DNA from: Bacteroidales bacterium
GTDB taxonomy: Bacteria; Bacteroidota; Bacteroidia; Bacteroidales; F082
Assembly (NCBI GenBank): GCA_017616675.1
Contig: JAFZXR010000049.1
Location: 1 to 37,744 of the forward strand
Length of the DNA: 37,744 bases
Direction of reading: 5' to 3'
Positions 26,318-33,946 of the stretch are shown here, piece after piece. The notes under the pieces are model-generated. The model was given only the letters and a program-made list of their open reading frames with translations, was not told the origin of the DNA and made no database searches. Within the stretch, counting starts at the first letter, position 1, and every line of letters begins with the position of its first letter. Made by a program: the position numbers and the translations under genes.

Positions 26318-27298
26318 GCTCCAGATTATCGTCTCAACCTGCCTCAACAAGTCACGTTTCGGCTTGTTGGGGTAGTAGATGTAACCCATGACAGTAATCA
26401 ACTTGGTGGCATCCGGGTTGATTATTGTGTATGCGACATACGGTCCGCCCATAAACTCTCCTTCGGTCTTCCACTGCCCGCGCATCTCGACGGCGTAACC
26501 TGCCGGAAAATCTGGGATTATCTCGAAATAAGGCGGCACAAACTCTGTATCCAACGCCATGTAGCTGCCGTCGGCAGGGCCCGGAATATATTTCTTCAAC
26601 ACCGAATCGCATGTCGCGATGAGATTTTCTTCATTTAAATCATCAGTGCTTTTATAAGGTAACTGATAGACTATCAAGCCGAAACTCTTGTCGACCTCTT
26701 CCTTGCGGAGCCAGGTGCAATAGTCTTTGTTAGTCGCCACATAATAACCCTCCGGCACCGTCATGGTGAAGCCGTAGACGTTTTTCAAGGTCTCCATCAC
26801 CTTGGCATTGGCCATTGGACGGAAGAAATCCATGAAACGAGCACGTTCGTTCTTGTCGAATATCTTTTTCAACTCATCTTTCTGATCATCAAAAATCTTA
26901 ACCCATGTCTCGGCATCTTTTGCCTTAATCCTGATGGCATATTGCGGCTTTGCCTTCCAGACATATTGCGATTCGATGATAGGATTCGGCAGTTCGGGGA
27001 CGATCTCGGCGATGATGAGGTTACGGTGTTTCTTAAACATGTCGTTGAGCGCATCGATGTTGATATGCGCCACGCGGAATGTCTTCTCGGGCTGAGGCAG
27101 TCCATACTGTTCCTGCTCGAAGAAATCGCGGACGGCCTGTCCCATCTGGCCATTCCATTGCTCGTCGTTCTGAGTGACAAATAAAACCTCGGAGGTGCCG
27201 CCAACCGAGCGGTCGACACTCTGTCCGTTCTTATTTTTACATGAGACCAAGATCGCCACCAAAGCGATTGCAAAAGTGATGAGTTGTAGTTTTTTCAT
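26306..27298 (-). CDS. DUF4837 family lipoprotein
   Basis: A conserved Bacteroidetes lipoprotein of unknown function. Lipobox [10 protein letters not shown] with lipidated Cys20, then the body, about 300 residues. [26 protein letters not shown] near the N-terminus, FRVAHIN and the C-terminal [40 protein letters not shown] are the stretches on which I base the family name. No catalytic motif is visible. A TAATTTTG promoter box on the minus strand lies at 27320-27327. It converges on, and overlaps by 12 bp, the lytic transglycosylase gene, and is transcribed divergently from the mevalonate-pathway genes. Confidence 0.85.
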   Translation of the reverse strand: MKKLQLITFAIALVAILVSCKNKNGQSVDRSVGGTSEVLFVTQNDEQWNGQMGQAVRDFFEQEQYGLPQPEKTFRVAHINIDALNDMFKKHRNLIIAEIVPELPNPIIESQYVWKAKPQYAIRIKAKDAETWVKIFDDQKDELKKIFDKNERARFMDFFRPMANAKVMETLKNVYGFTMTVPEGYYVATNKDYCTWLRKEEVDKSFGLIVYQLPYKSTDDLNEENLIATCDSVLKKYIPGPADGSYMALDTEFVPPYFEIIPDFPAGYAVEMRGQWKTEGEFMGGPYVAYTIINPDATKLITVMGYIYYPNKPKRDLLRQVETIIWSLKF

Positions 27299-27319
27299 GG
27301 TATTATTTGATTAACGGTA

Positions 27320-27327
27320 CAAAATTA
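27320..27327 (-). promoter_or_regulatory. -7 promoter box for the DUF4837 gene
   Basis: TAATTTTG on the minus strand matches TAnnTTTG, 21 bp before the ATG at 27298. Confidence 0.5.
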
Positions 27328-27372
27328 ACGTAAAAATTCTAATTTTGATACATTTTGAATTAAAAAAATCAC

Positions 27373-27380
27373 TAACTTTG
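27373..27380 (+). promoter_or_regulatory. -7 promoter box for the mevalonate genes
   Basis: TAACTTTG, followed by C, matches TAnnTTTG, 24 bp before ATG 27405. It probably drives mvaD and the mevalonate kinase gene together. Confidence 0.65.
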
Positions 27381-27404
27381 CATCATAATTGAAACAAAAT
27401 TGAT

Positions 27405-28421
27405 ATGAACGGGTTTTCAGTTTTAGCTTCTTCTCCTTCTAACATCGCGATAGTGAAATATTGGGGCAAGCACGGCAACCAGTTGCCAAACAACCCTTCG
27501 ATAAGCTTCACTTTGAGCCGCTGCCACACCGAGACGCAGATTACAGTCAGCGAAAACGGTGGAGAGAAGTATTCGATGCAATTCTTTTTCGAAGGCAAGG
27601 AGTCGCCGAAGTTTCAGGAGAAGATAGAAAAGTATCTCGTTGATAATCAACAATATTTTGGTTTTCTGAAAGGTCTGAATCTCGTCGTCGAGAGCCGTAA
27701 CACCTTCCCGCATTCGTCGGGCATCGCCTCGAGTGCCGCCTCGATGAGCGCGCTGGTGCTCTGTCTGATGAAGATCGAGCAAAAAGTCAACGGCAGTGTT
27801 GCGCCCCTCGATATGCGCAAGGCCTCGTTCTTGTCGCGTCTGGCCTCGGGAAGCGCAGCACGTTCCGTCTACCCTGTGATGGCTCTATGGGGCGCAACAC
27901 CTTCGGTGGCCGACAGCTCCGACGACTACGCGGTGCCGCTGGCCGACATAGTGAACCCGGTATTTAAGACGTATCACGACAGCATCCTCATCGTATCCAA
28001 CAAAGAGAAGAGCGTGTCGTCGCGCGTCGGCCACTCGCTGATGGACGGCCATCCGCTGGCTGAGAAACGTTATGCAACAGCGCGCGAAAACACGGAACGT
28101 CTTCTGAAAGTGCTGAAAGACGGCGACCTTGACGCTTTTATCGACATAGCCGAAAGCGAGGCACTGCAGCTGCACGAGATGATGGCGACGTCGACGCCTC
28201 CTTACAAGCTCATGGAGCCTAACACCTTGGAAATCATCGATTTAATAAGGTATTTCCGCCAAAAAACAAAGATTCCGGCATGCTTCACCCTCGACGCAGG
28301 CCCTAACGTGCATCTGCTTTATCCTGAGGCTTACGACAAAGAAGTCAAAAAGTTCATAAAAGATAGTCTCTTGGCTTATTGTTATGATAATCAATGCATC
28401 GACGACGTCGTTCAACAATAA
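27405..28421 (+). CDS. mvaD: Diphosphomevalonate decarboxylase
   Basis: ATP-dependent decarboxylation of mevalonate diphosphate to isopentenyl diphosphate, the last step of the mevalonate route to isoprenoids. GHMP-kinase fold: N-terminal SPSNIAIVKYWGK with the family lysine of YWGK, the phosphate-binding loop PHSSGIASSAAS (102-113), SGSAARSVYPVMALWG, and the C-terminal TLDAGPNVHLL containing the conserved Asp. The length (338 aa) is normal. Followed after 20 bp by mevalonate kinase, so very likely one operon and one pathway. The other pathway genes (HMG-CoA synthase and reductase, phosphomevalonate kinase) are not in the window. Confidence 0.94.
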   Translation: MNGFSVLASSPSNIAIVKYWGKHGNQLPNNPSISFTLSRCHTETQITVSENGGEKYSMQFFFEGKESPKFQEKIEKYLVDNQQYFGFLKGLNLVVESRNTFPHSSGIASSAASMSALVLCLMKIEQKVNGSVAPLDMRKASFLSRLASGSAARSVYPVMALWGATPSVADSSDDYAVPLADIVNPVFKTYHDSILIVSNKEKSVSSRVGHSLMDGHPLAEKRYATARENTERLLKVLKDGDLDAFIDIAESEALQLHEMMATSTPPYKLMEPNTLEIIDLIRYFRQKTKIPACFTLDAGPNVHLLYPEAYDKEVKKFIKDSLLAYCYDNQCIDDVVQQ

Positions 28422-28441
28422 AAATGAAATAAATCTCTGTC

Positions 28442-29344
28442 ATGGAAATAAAAAAATACTACGGTAAGGTCATCCTTTTTGGTGAATATTCAATGATTTT
28501 CGGCTCGCCGGCGCTGCTCATGCCGCTCTACACGGGCGAGTCGCATTGGGATTATATCTGGCGTAACCACGGCAAGAAAAACTACTCTTCGAACCGTAGC
28601 CTGCATGTCTTCGCCAACTACCTCGAGAGTAATGAATATTTTACCGAACATATTGACGTTCAGAAGTTTAGGGCTGAGCTCAAGAAAGGTCTCTTCCTCG
28701 ACTCATGCATCCCGTCGGGCTACGGCGTTGGAAGCTCCGGGGCCCTCACTGCCGCCGTCTACGACCGTTTCAAATCGGATGAGATCGAAGACCCTATGGT
28801 GCTGAAAAAGTTCCTCGGCGACATGGAAAACTGCTTCCACGGCAGCAGTTCGGGCCTCGACCCGCTGCAGTGTTACCTCGGCAAGCCGTTCATCCTCACC
28901 GAAGATAAAAAGATAGAGATTCTCGACAAGGATTTTGTTCCTGACGGATTACATATTTTCTTGATAGACAGCAACATAAAGAGCGAGACTAAAGCTCTCG
29001 TGAACTATTACAAGGAACAGCGCGAAGATCCTCGCTACCTGAAGGCTTTCAACGAGCTTTACTATCCTTTCGTGGGCCGCTGCATCGACTCACTGGTGTC
29101 GGGCGACATAGATAAATTCTTCGACGACCTCGCGCATCTGTCTTATTATCAGACGGTTATGCTTCGTCCGATGATCACCGACAACATGCTGCCGCTCTTC
29201 CCGCTGAAGCGGAAAGACGTGCATTTCCAGATAAAGATATGTGGATCAGGCGGAGGCGGTTACTTCCTCGGATTTGCCGACGATGTCGACGCCACCAATG
29301 AGTTTATGAAGGAAAAAGATTTCCCGATAACGTGGCTTATCTAA
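28442..29344 (+). CDS. mvk: Mevalonate kinase-like GHMP kinase
   Basis: Predicted to phosphorylate mevalonate, feeding the same route as the adjacent mvaD. GHMP kinase signatures: N-terminal KVILFGEYSMIFGSPAL (the LxGEHxVVxG-type motif), the ATP loop IPSGYGVGSSGALTAAV (90-106), SSGLDPLQCYLG with the likely catalytic Asp, and the C-terminal glycine-rich motif KICGSGGGGYFLGF. At 300 aa it is typical of the Bacteroidetes form. It ends 9 bp from the convergent LRR gene with no hairpin between. Another GHMP role such as phosphomevalonate kinase cannot be excluded from sequence alone. Confidence 0.86.
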   Translation: MEIKKYYGKVILFGEYSMIFGSPALLMPLYTGESHWDYIWRNHGKKNYSSNRSLHVFANYLESNEYFTEHIDVQKFRAELKKGLFLDSCIPSGYGVGSSGALTAAVYDRFKSDEIEDPMVLKKFLGDMENCFHGSSSGLDPLQCYLGKPFILTEDKKIEILDKDFVPDGLHIFLIDSNIKSETKALVNYYKEQREDPRYLKAFNELYYPFVGRCIDSLVSGDIDKFFDDLAHLSYYQTVMLRPMITDNMLPLFPLKRKDVHFQIKICGSGGGGYFLGFADDVDATNEFMKEKDFPITWLI

Positions 29345-29353
29345 CTGATACTC

Positions 29354-31777
29354 TTAGTGATAGAGTATATTCAGCTCCGGACGGGCTGCTCTCAGCTTGC
29401 CGATTTCCTTGGCTCTCACTCTTGAGCCGATAGCCTTGATGTATTTCAACGAATCGAGGTTCGCCACCGGTGCCAGCGACCTTACGCTGGTGTTGGAGAT
29501 GTCGAGCTCCTCGAGTGTGGTGCATTGCGCTAACACCTTGATATTCTTTACGCTGCTGTTGGCGATGTCGAGCACACGCAGACTCTTCATGTTCTCAAGC
29601 GGGTTGAGGTCAGTGATGCGTGTGTTTTCTATCGAAAGCACCTCGAGCGAGGTCACGGTGGCCAGAGCCAGTATGTCGCTCAGGGCGTTGCCGTCGATGT
29701 GTAGCTCTTTGAGCATCTTCATCGAGCTCAGCGGACTCAAGTCGGTGATATGGTTATCTTTGATACTCAGCTTCTTAAGGAACATCAGCTTCGTCAATGG
29801 CTCCAGACTCGTGATCATGGTCTTGGTGTCGACCGTAATCTCTTCGATGTCGGCAACGCCCTGAAGCTGTTCGGCAGTAGGGTTGGTGTCCATGGCTACG
29901 ATGCCTCTGAACACTTCTTTCCAGTTGGCATCAAGGGTGTTCCACCAGCTACGCAGGCCGTCGGTCTGGTAGATGACAGTAACACCTGGGACAGCCGTTC
30001 GGAGGTTATACACCTGCTCGGAGCTCACGCTGCTGCGGTCGGCCTTCACTATGGCGAGGCTCTTCATGTTGCACAACGGAGCGAGATTCGCCACTTTCGT
30101 ATATTCTATGTTGATTTCCAATAAGTTACCGAGATTTTCAAGAGGCTTCAAATCGTCGACGTTGGTCAGTCTCAAGTTAAGGTATTTCAGGTTATGCAGT
30201 CCATGCAGCGGCGTCAGGTCGGTGATGGCCGTGCCCTCGATATTCAGTCGCTCCAAGCCGGTGAGACGCTCAACAGGCGCTGCATTGTCAAAGGTAGTGC
30301 TCAGAGTCAGCGCTTTCATACTTATGATGATGTGCAGCTCCTCCGGACTCGGCTCGATGCTGGTGTTGTTTTGCGATGCTAACACCTGCTTCCAAGCCAT
30401 CGGGAGGCCTTCCCACCAATCCTGCAGCGCCTTGGTCTCGTAGATGACCATGACGCCGCTGTTTTCGCGCTTGAACTCGGCCGCTTTCTCCGAGTCGATG
30501 AGCGTGTTGTCGCAGTAAATCCTCACCAAATGCGCCATATCCTTCAACGGCATGAGGTCGCTGATGTTGGTGTTGCGGCACTGTAACTCGTTGAGCCTAC
30601 TTAAGTTAGCCACTGGCGTGAGGTCGGTGACAGGAGTGTTGTCGATGATCAGCAGCTGCAGGTTCTCGAGATGTTCGATAGGCTTCAAATCTGAGATTGC
30701 GGTGTTGCTGATGTTGAGGTAACGCAGCGACTGCGGCAGCTCGATGGAGTCGAGACTCGTCACCTTGGTGCCCGAGATGTCGAGGTCGGTGAGCTGGGTG
30801 TACATCTCGATGATGCTGATGTCGTCGAGGTCGAGGTTCGCCACATTCAACACCTTGATGTCGTTGGTGTAACGCAGGTCGGAGATGCTCTTTATAGCAG
30901 TGTTGCTGATATTTAACCTGTTGAGTTTGTTGAGGTTACGAATAGGGGAGATGTCGTCGACGTCGGTATTCGAGCAGTCGAAGTTTTGCAGATCAGAGAG
31001 CTCGTAGAGCGGGTCGAGCGAGTGTATCAGCTTGTTGCCGCTGATGTCGATGTCGGTGGTCTTCGTGAAGCCTGTCAGACGGGCATACAGACGAGGCATG
31101 TCGTAAGGCACGGTGCTCTCCACCAGACTGTCGTCGACGATAACGACCTGGTCGCGGTAGATATGCACTATCTGGCCTTCGCCGAAATACAGCTTCCACG
31201 CTGCCGACATCCTGTTCCACCAAGTCCTAAGTTCTTCAGTCTCATTGGGTTTGGTGGTGTACATACTTGCGATTTTCAGATCTTTCTTAGCCGGATCGAT
31301 GTTCACTTCCATAAACCTCTTGCAGCTGTTGTTGACCGAGTCGCCAACGATGTTATGTCCTGCAATGGTACGCATCATCGTCACCTTGAAATAAGTGTCG
31401 CCTTTTTCGTTGACTTGCGGCTTTATCTCATCGATTTTAAAGGTGAATTTCACGTCTTTAAAGAAGAAATCGATATCTTTGAGATAAGCTTGAACGTCCT
31501 TATTTATATAGGTGCTCCGGTTGTCGTCGAGGTCGTCTTCAATCTGAACCTCGTCGTCCAAAAAGATCTTGGCATAGCTTTCCTTGAAGATGATATCCTT
31601 CTCTTGTGCAGTGGCTTCGGGGTCTCCGATGAATGAGAACGTCTCCTCGAGATACCTCACCATCATCTGGATCTGGCCCGAATATTCTTCAATTTCAGCT
31701 GATGTCAGTTCGTTATTCTGCGCAAAGATGCTTTGGCAGGAAAAGAATAAAATCGCAAATAAAACTAATCTCTTCAT
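29354..31777 (-). CDS. Exported leucine-rich-repeat protein with three WW/LRR units
   Basis: Function unknown. A signal peptide (cut near A19, SIFAQ) precedes an N-terminal domain (about 34-175) that resembles the 194-residue protein encoded by the same operon. The rest has 21-23-residue SDS22/internalin-like LRRs (LxxLxxLxIxxTxIxDLxPLxxL), arranged as three units. Each starts with a tryptophan-rich helical cap: LRTWWNRMSAAWKLYF at 183, LQDWWEGLPMAWKQVL at 451, LRSWWNTLDANWKEVF at 608. Each ends in a cap such as GVMVIYET, GVTVIYQT or ELNILYH. No T9SS domain or membrane helix, so probably periplasmic or surface-associated by other means. The start overlaps the previous gene (ATGA). Most likely a protein-binding scaffold, by inference only. 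Confidence 0.85.
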   Translation of the reverse strand: MKRLVLFAILFFSCQSIFAQNNELTSAEIEEYSGQIQMMVRYLEETFSFIGDPEATAQEKDIIFKESYAKIFLDDEVQIEDDLDDNRSTYINKDVQAYLKDIDFFFKDVKFTFKIDEIKPQVNEKGDTYFKVTMMRTIAGHNIVGDSVNNSCKRFMEVNIDPAKKDLKIASMYTTKPNETEELRTWWNRMSAAWKLYFGEGQIVHIYRDQVVIVDDSLVESTVPYDMPRLYARLTGFTKTTDIDISGNKLIHSLDPLYELSDLQNFDCSNTDVDDISPIRNLNKLNRLNISNTAIKSISDLRYTNDIKVLNVANLDLDDISIIEMYTQLTDLDISGTKVTSLDSIELPQSLRYLNISNTAISDLKPIEHLENLQLLIIDNTPVTDLTPVANLSRLNELQCRNTNISDLMPLKDMAHLVRIYCDNTLIDSEKAAEFKRENSGVMVIYETKALQDWWEGLPMAWKQVLASQNNTSIEPSPEELHIIISMKALTLSTTFDNAAPVERLTGLERLNIEGTAITDLTPLHGLHNLKYLNLRLTNVDDLKPLENLGNLLEINIEYTKVANLAPLCNMKSLAIVKADRSSVSSEQVYNLRTAVPGVTVIYQTDGLRSWWNTLDANWKEVFRGIVAMDTNPTAEQLQGVADIEEITVDTKTMITSLEPLTKLMFLKKLSIKDNHITDLSPLSSMKMLKELHIDGNALSDILALATVTSLEVLSIENTRITDLNPLENMKSLRVLDIANSSVKNIKVLAQCTTLEELDISNTSVRSLAPVANLDSLKYIKAIGSRVRAKEIGKLRAARPELNILYH

Positions 31778-32619
31778 TGTTTAGGTTGATAAAGCTTTAA
31801 AAGTGCAGCTTTTTCATCGTCTTTGAGATAAATGAGGTTCGAGATGAGCCATCCGGCGTTATAGCCGCTGCGGTTAAACCACGACACCTCGAAATACCAG
31901 TTTTTAATCTGGAAGATGTGGAACTTCACGCTCTCGACGTGGTCGAATTTCAGGTTGCCTTGTTTTATCTCATAGAAAAACAGTGTCAGATAATCTGGCG
32001 TGTATTCGTTAGAAGCGTAATACTCAACGGTTTCGGGGTCGTTAAACACCTTGTAGATGTTCATAAAGTCGAGTTCGTGACTCATAGGGTGGAGGAAGTG
32101 TTTCTCGCGTTCGGCCAGCTCTCCCTGCGGGAAATATTTCTGAAACTCCGAGAAAAACACGTTCGAAAGCACCCATTTCGAGCCCAGGCCTTCTTTTTCG
32201 AGCACCAGAATCATGCTGATGTCGACCATCTGGCCTTTCCATTTGAACTTCGCCGACACCTCTGAGTACCAGTTGCCGCCGAGGAACTCCATGTACTGCT
32301 TGTTCTTGATGAGGTCTTCCACGAAGAAGTCGCGCAAAGCGCCGGCGGTCCTGGGGTTCTCGAGGTCGAACAGCAACGGCAGCACGTCCTTGCGCTTGTT
32401 GGGGTTGCGGAAGTTCGGGTCGTTAGGATTCAGCTTCTTGCCGTACTGATCCTCCTCGTAGTTGAAGCGGTTGATGAACTGGCCCATCTGCTTTGTCATG
32501 GTGTAGAGCTCGCGCTCGTCCATCTCGACATTGCCGAGGTCCTTAAGCACCTGTGCGTCAACTTTAAAACATAGTGCCAGCAAAAATACTGGCACTATAA
32601 GTCTCAAAACTTTATTCAT
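31774..32619 (-). CDS. Exported hypothetical protein (third gene of the four-gene operon)
   Basis: No family recognised. A signal peptide (LRLIVPVFLLALCFKVDAQ, cut near residue 22) precedes about 260 residues. The central part (VLPLLFDLEN ... FFVEDLIKNKQYMEFLGGNW ... EVSAKFKWKGQMVDISMILVLEKEGLGSKWVLSNVFF) has the helix-then-curved-sheet rhythm of an NTF2-like fold, and the tail repeats a similar aromatic pattern (HIFQIKNWYFEVSWFNRSGYNAGWLISNL). No catalytic residues stand out. It overlaps the upstream gene by one base (TAATG) and the downstream LRR gene by four (ATGA), so the products are probably made together. NTF2-like fold is my inference. Confidence 0.72.
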   Translation of the reverse strand: MNKVLRLIVPVFLLALCFKVDAQVLKDLGNVEMDERELYTMTKQMGQFINRFNYEEDQYGKKLNPNDPNFRNPNKRKDVLPLLFDLENPRTAGALRDFFVEDLIKNKQYMEFLGGNWYSEVSAKFKWKGQMVDISMILVLEKEGLGSKWVLSNVFFSEFQKYFPQGELAEREKHFLHPMSHELDFMNIYKVFNDPETVEYYASNEYTPDYLTLFFYEIKQGNLKFDHVESVKFHIFQIKNWYFEVSWFNRSGYNAGWLISNLIYLKDDEKAALLKLYQPKQ

Positions 32620-33203
32620 TATTTCTTTGTCGTTTCTTTCACGCGCATGTCGCCGAGCAACACATCCCAGAAGCCGATGAGACGGCCGCCGATCTGTGTC
32701 TCTTTACGCTTGACGTACACGGTGATGTCTTTCTTTGTCGTATCCTGGTAGATGAGTCGTCCTTCAGCGTCGTAGCCTTTGAATGTCTGGAAGATGGTGA
32801 TCACACCGACATATGTCCCGTCAGGTTGGCGCTGCAGATCCGATACATACTGAATCTTATACCAGTCGATCTCGACGCGGTCGTAGTTGAGGCGCATCAG
32901 TCTCTCGAGGTACTGACGGACTTTATAATACTCGATTTTTGTCTTGGCGAGCGATGAAACGCCGATCTCTGCATCTGGTGCGAAGAGCTCTTCGGCACGG
33001 TCGATAACGCGGTTGGCCTCGCTCCAAGGAGTGTTCTTCGAGCCGATCAGTTTGACGTATTTCGACAGGTCGCGGACTTTCTCAAGTGCCAAGCTGTCGA
33101 TGGCTTGCTTGCGTTCCGGGCTGAGATCAGGCTCCTGTGCGAAGGCCTGATAGCCTGTGAGTGCGAAAAATGCGAATGCTATTGCAAATAATACCTTTTT
33201 CAT
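32619..33203 (-). CDS. Exported hypothetical protein (second gene of the four-gene operon)
   Basis: No family recognised. Signal peptide LFAIAFAFFALTGYQAFAQ, cut near residue 22. The mature part (about 46-190) reads LSKYVKLIG ... EANRVIDRAEELFAPDAEI ... YYKVRQYLERLMRLNYDRV ... QPDGTYVGVITIFQTFKGYD. This closely parallels residues 38-175 of the LRR protein (VRYLEETFSFIG ... IFKESYAKIFLDDEVQI ... VQAYLKDIDFFFKDVKFTF ... EKGDTYFKVTMMRTIAGHN), suggesting a shared NTF2-like domain. One base separates it from the upstream lipoprotein gene and its stop overlaps the next start, so it is tightly coupled. Function unknown. Confidence 0.75.
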   Translation of the reverse strand: MKKVLFAIAFAFFALTGYQAFAQEPDLSPERKQAIDSLALEKVRDLSKYVKLIGSKNTPWSEANRVIDRAEELFAPDAEIGVSSLAKTKIEYYKVRQYLERLMRLNYDRVEIDWYKIQYVSDLQRQPDGTYVGVITIFQTFKGYDAEGRLIYQDTTKKDITVYVKRKETQIGGRLIGFWDVLLGDMRVKETTKK

Positions 33204-33204
33204 C

Positions 33205-33846
33205 TTATTTCTTAATTAATTCGAGTTCAGTAATCTTGTTTTCTTCGTTGTACTTCACGCTGTCGACGTTCACTGTCACCTTCTTCTGGTCCTTCAGGTA
33301 GTTGAGGTAGTTGACGGCTGTCGTCGGACGGTCGTAGTCACCGTAGTTGTTCAGGCGGATGAGCACCACTGCGTCAGGCGATTCGAACAGTTTGAGGGCT
33401 TCTTTGATGAAGTTGTTGGCTGTCGTCACATCCTTGGCGTTGGCAATCATGGTGAAATAGTCGGTCAGCGCCGTCTTGGGCTTGTTTTGCTCCTCAAGCT
33501 CGCGCAGACGCTGTTCTTCTTCGAGACGTTTCTGCTCGGCGATGCGGTCTCTCTCGGCGATGGCGTTGGTGACCTTCTGCTCGGCACGCTCGATCATCTC
33601 TACGATTTCAGGGTTTTTCTTTGAGAAATCAATCTGTTTCAGCTCGTTGATACGGTCGAGCTGTTCCTCTAAAGTCCATTCTGTCTCGTCATTCAATATG
33701 GCGTTCAAGTCCTTCTCGGCTTGCTTGACAGCGGCTTTGTACTCTTTCTTTGACATTCCTTTAGAAGAGTTGCAACTTGTTGCTCCACAGAGAGTTACGA
33801 GAGCAATCATTGCTAAAATAATAGTGCTTTTTAGTTGTTTTAACAT
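33205..33846 (-). CDS. Coiled-coil lipoprotein (first gene of the four-gene operon)
   Basis: No family recognised. Lipobox-like ALVTLCGATSC with Cys25 the likely lipidated residue. Residues about 75-120 are a charged coiled coil (VTNAIAERDRIAEQKRLEEE and onward). The C-terminal 90 residues (LTDYFTMIANAKDVTTANNF ... EALKLFESPDAVV ... TAVNYLNYLKDQKKVTVNVD) repeat the helical half of the domain seen in the next gene and in the LRR protein. A TAACTTTG promoter box on the minus strand lies at 33880-33887. Probably anchored in a membrane and able to nucleate a complex with the three downstream products; that is inference from operon structure. Confidence 0.78.
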   Translation of the reverse strand: MLKQLKSTIILAMIALVTLCGATSCNSSKGMSKKEYKAAVKQAEKDLNAILNDETEWTLEEQLDRINELKQIDFSKKNPEIVEMIERAEQKVTNAIAERDRIAEQKRLEEEQRLRELEEQNKPKTALTDYFTMIANAKDVTTANNFIKEALKLFESPDAVVLIRLNNYGDYDRPTTAVNYLNYLKDQKKVTVNVDSVKYNEENKITELELIKK

Positions 33847-33879
33847 ACTGCTTTAAGATTTTTCAATATTAATAACTCG

Positions 33880-33887
33880 CAAAGTTA
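33880..33887 (-). promoter_or_regulatory. -7 promoter box for the four-gene exported operon
   Basis: TAACTTTG on the minus strand, followed by C, matches TAnnTTTG. It lies 33 bp before ATG 33846 and is the only such box I see ahead of the four coupled genes. Confidence 0.65.
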
Positions 33888-33946
33888 AGAAATATTTTGA
33901 TATTGTACATTATTATTAAAGATTTTTTAGCAATTTTGATGTCGAA

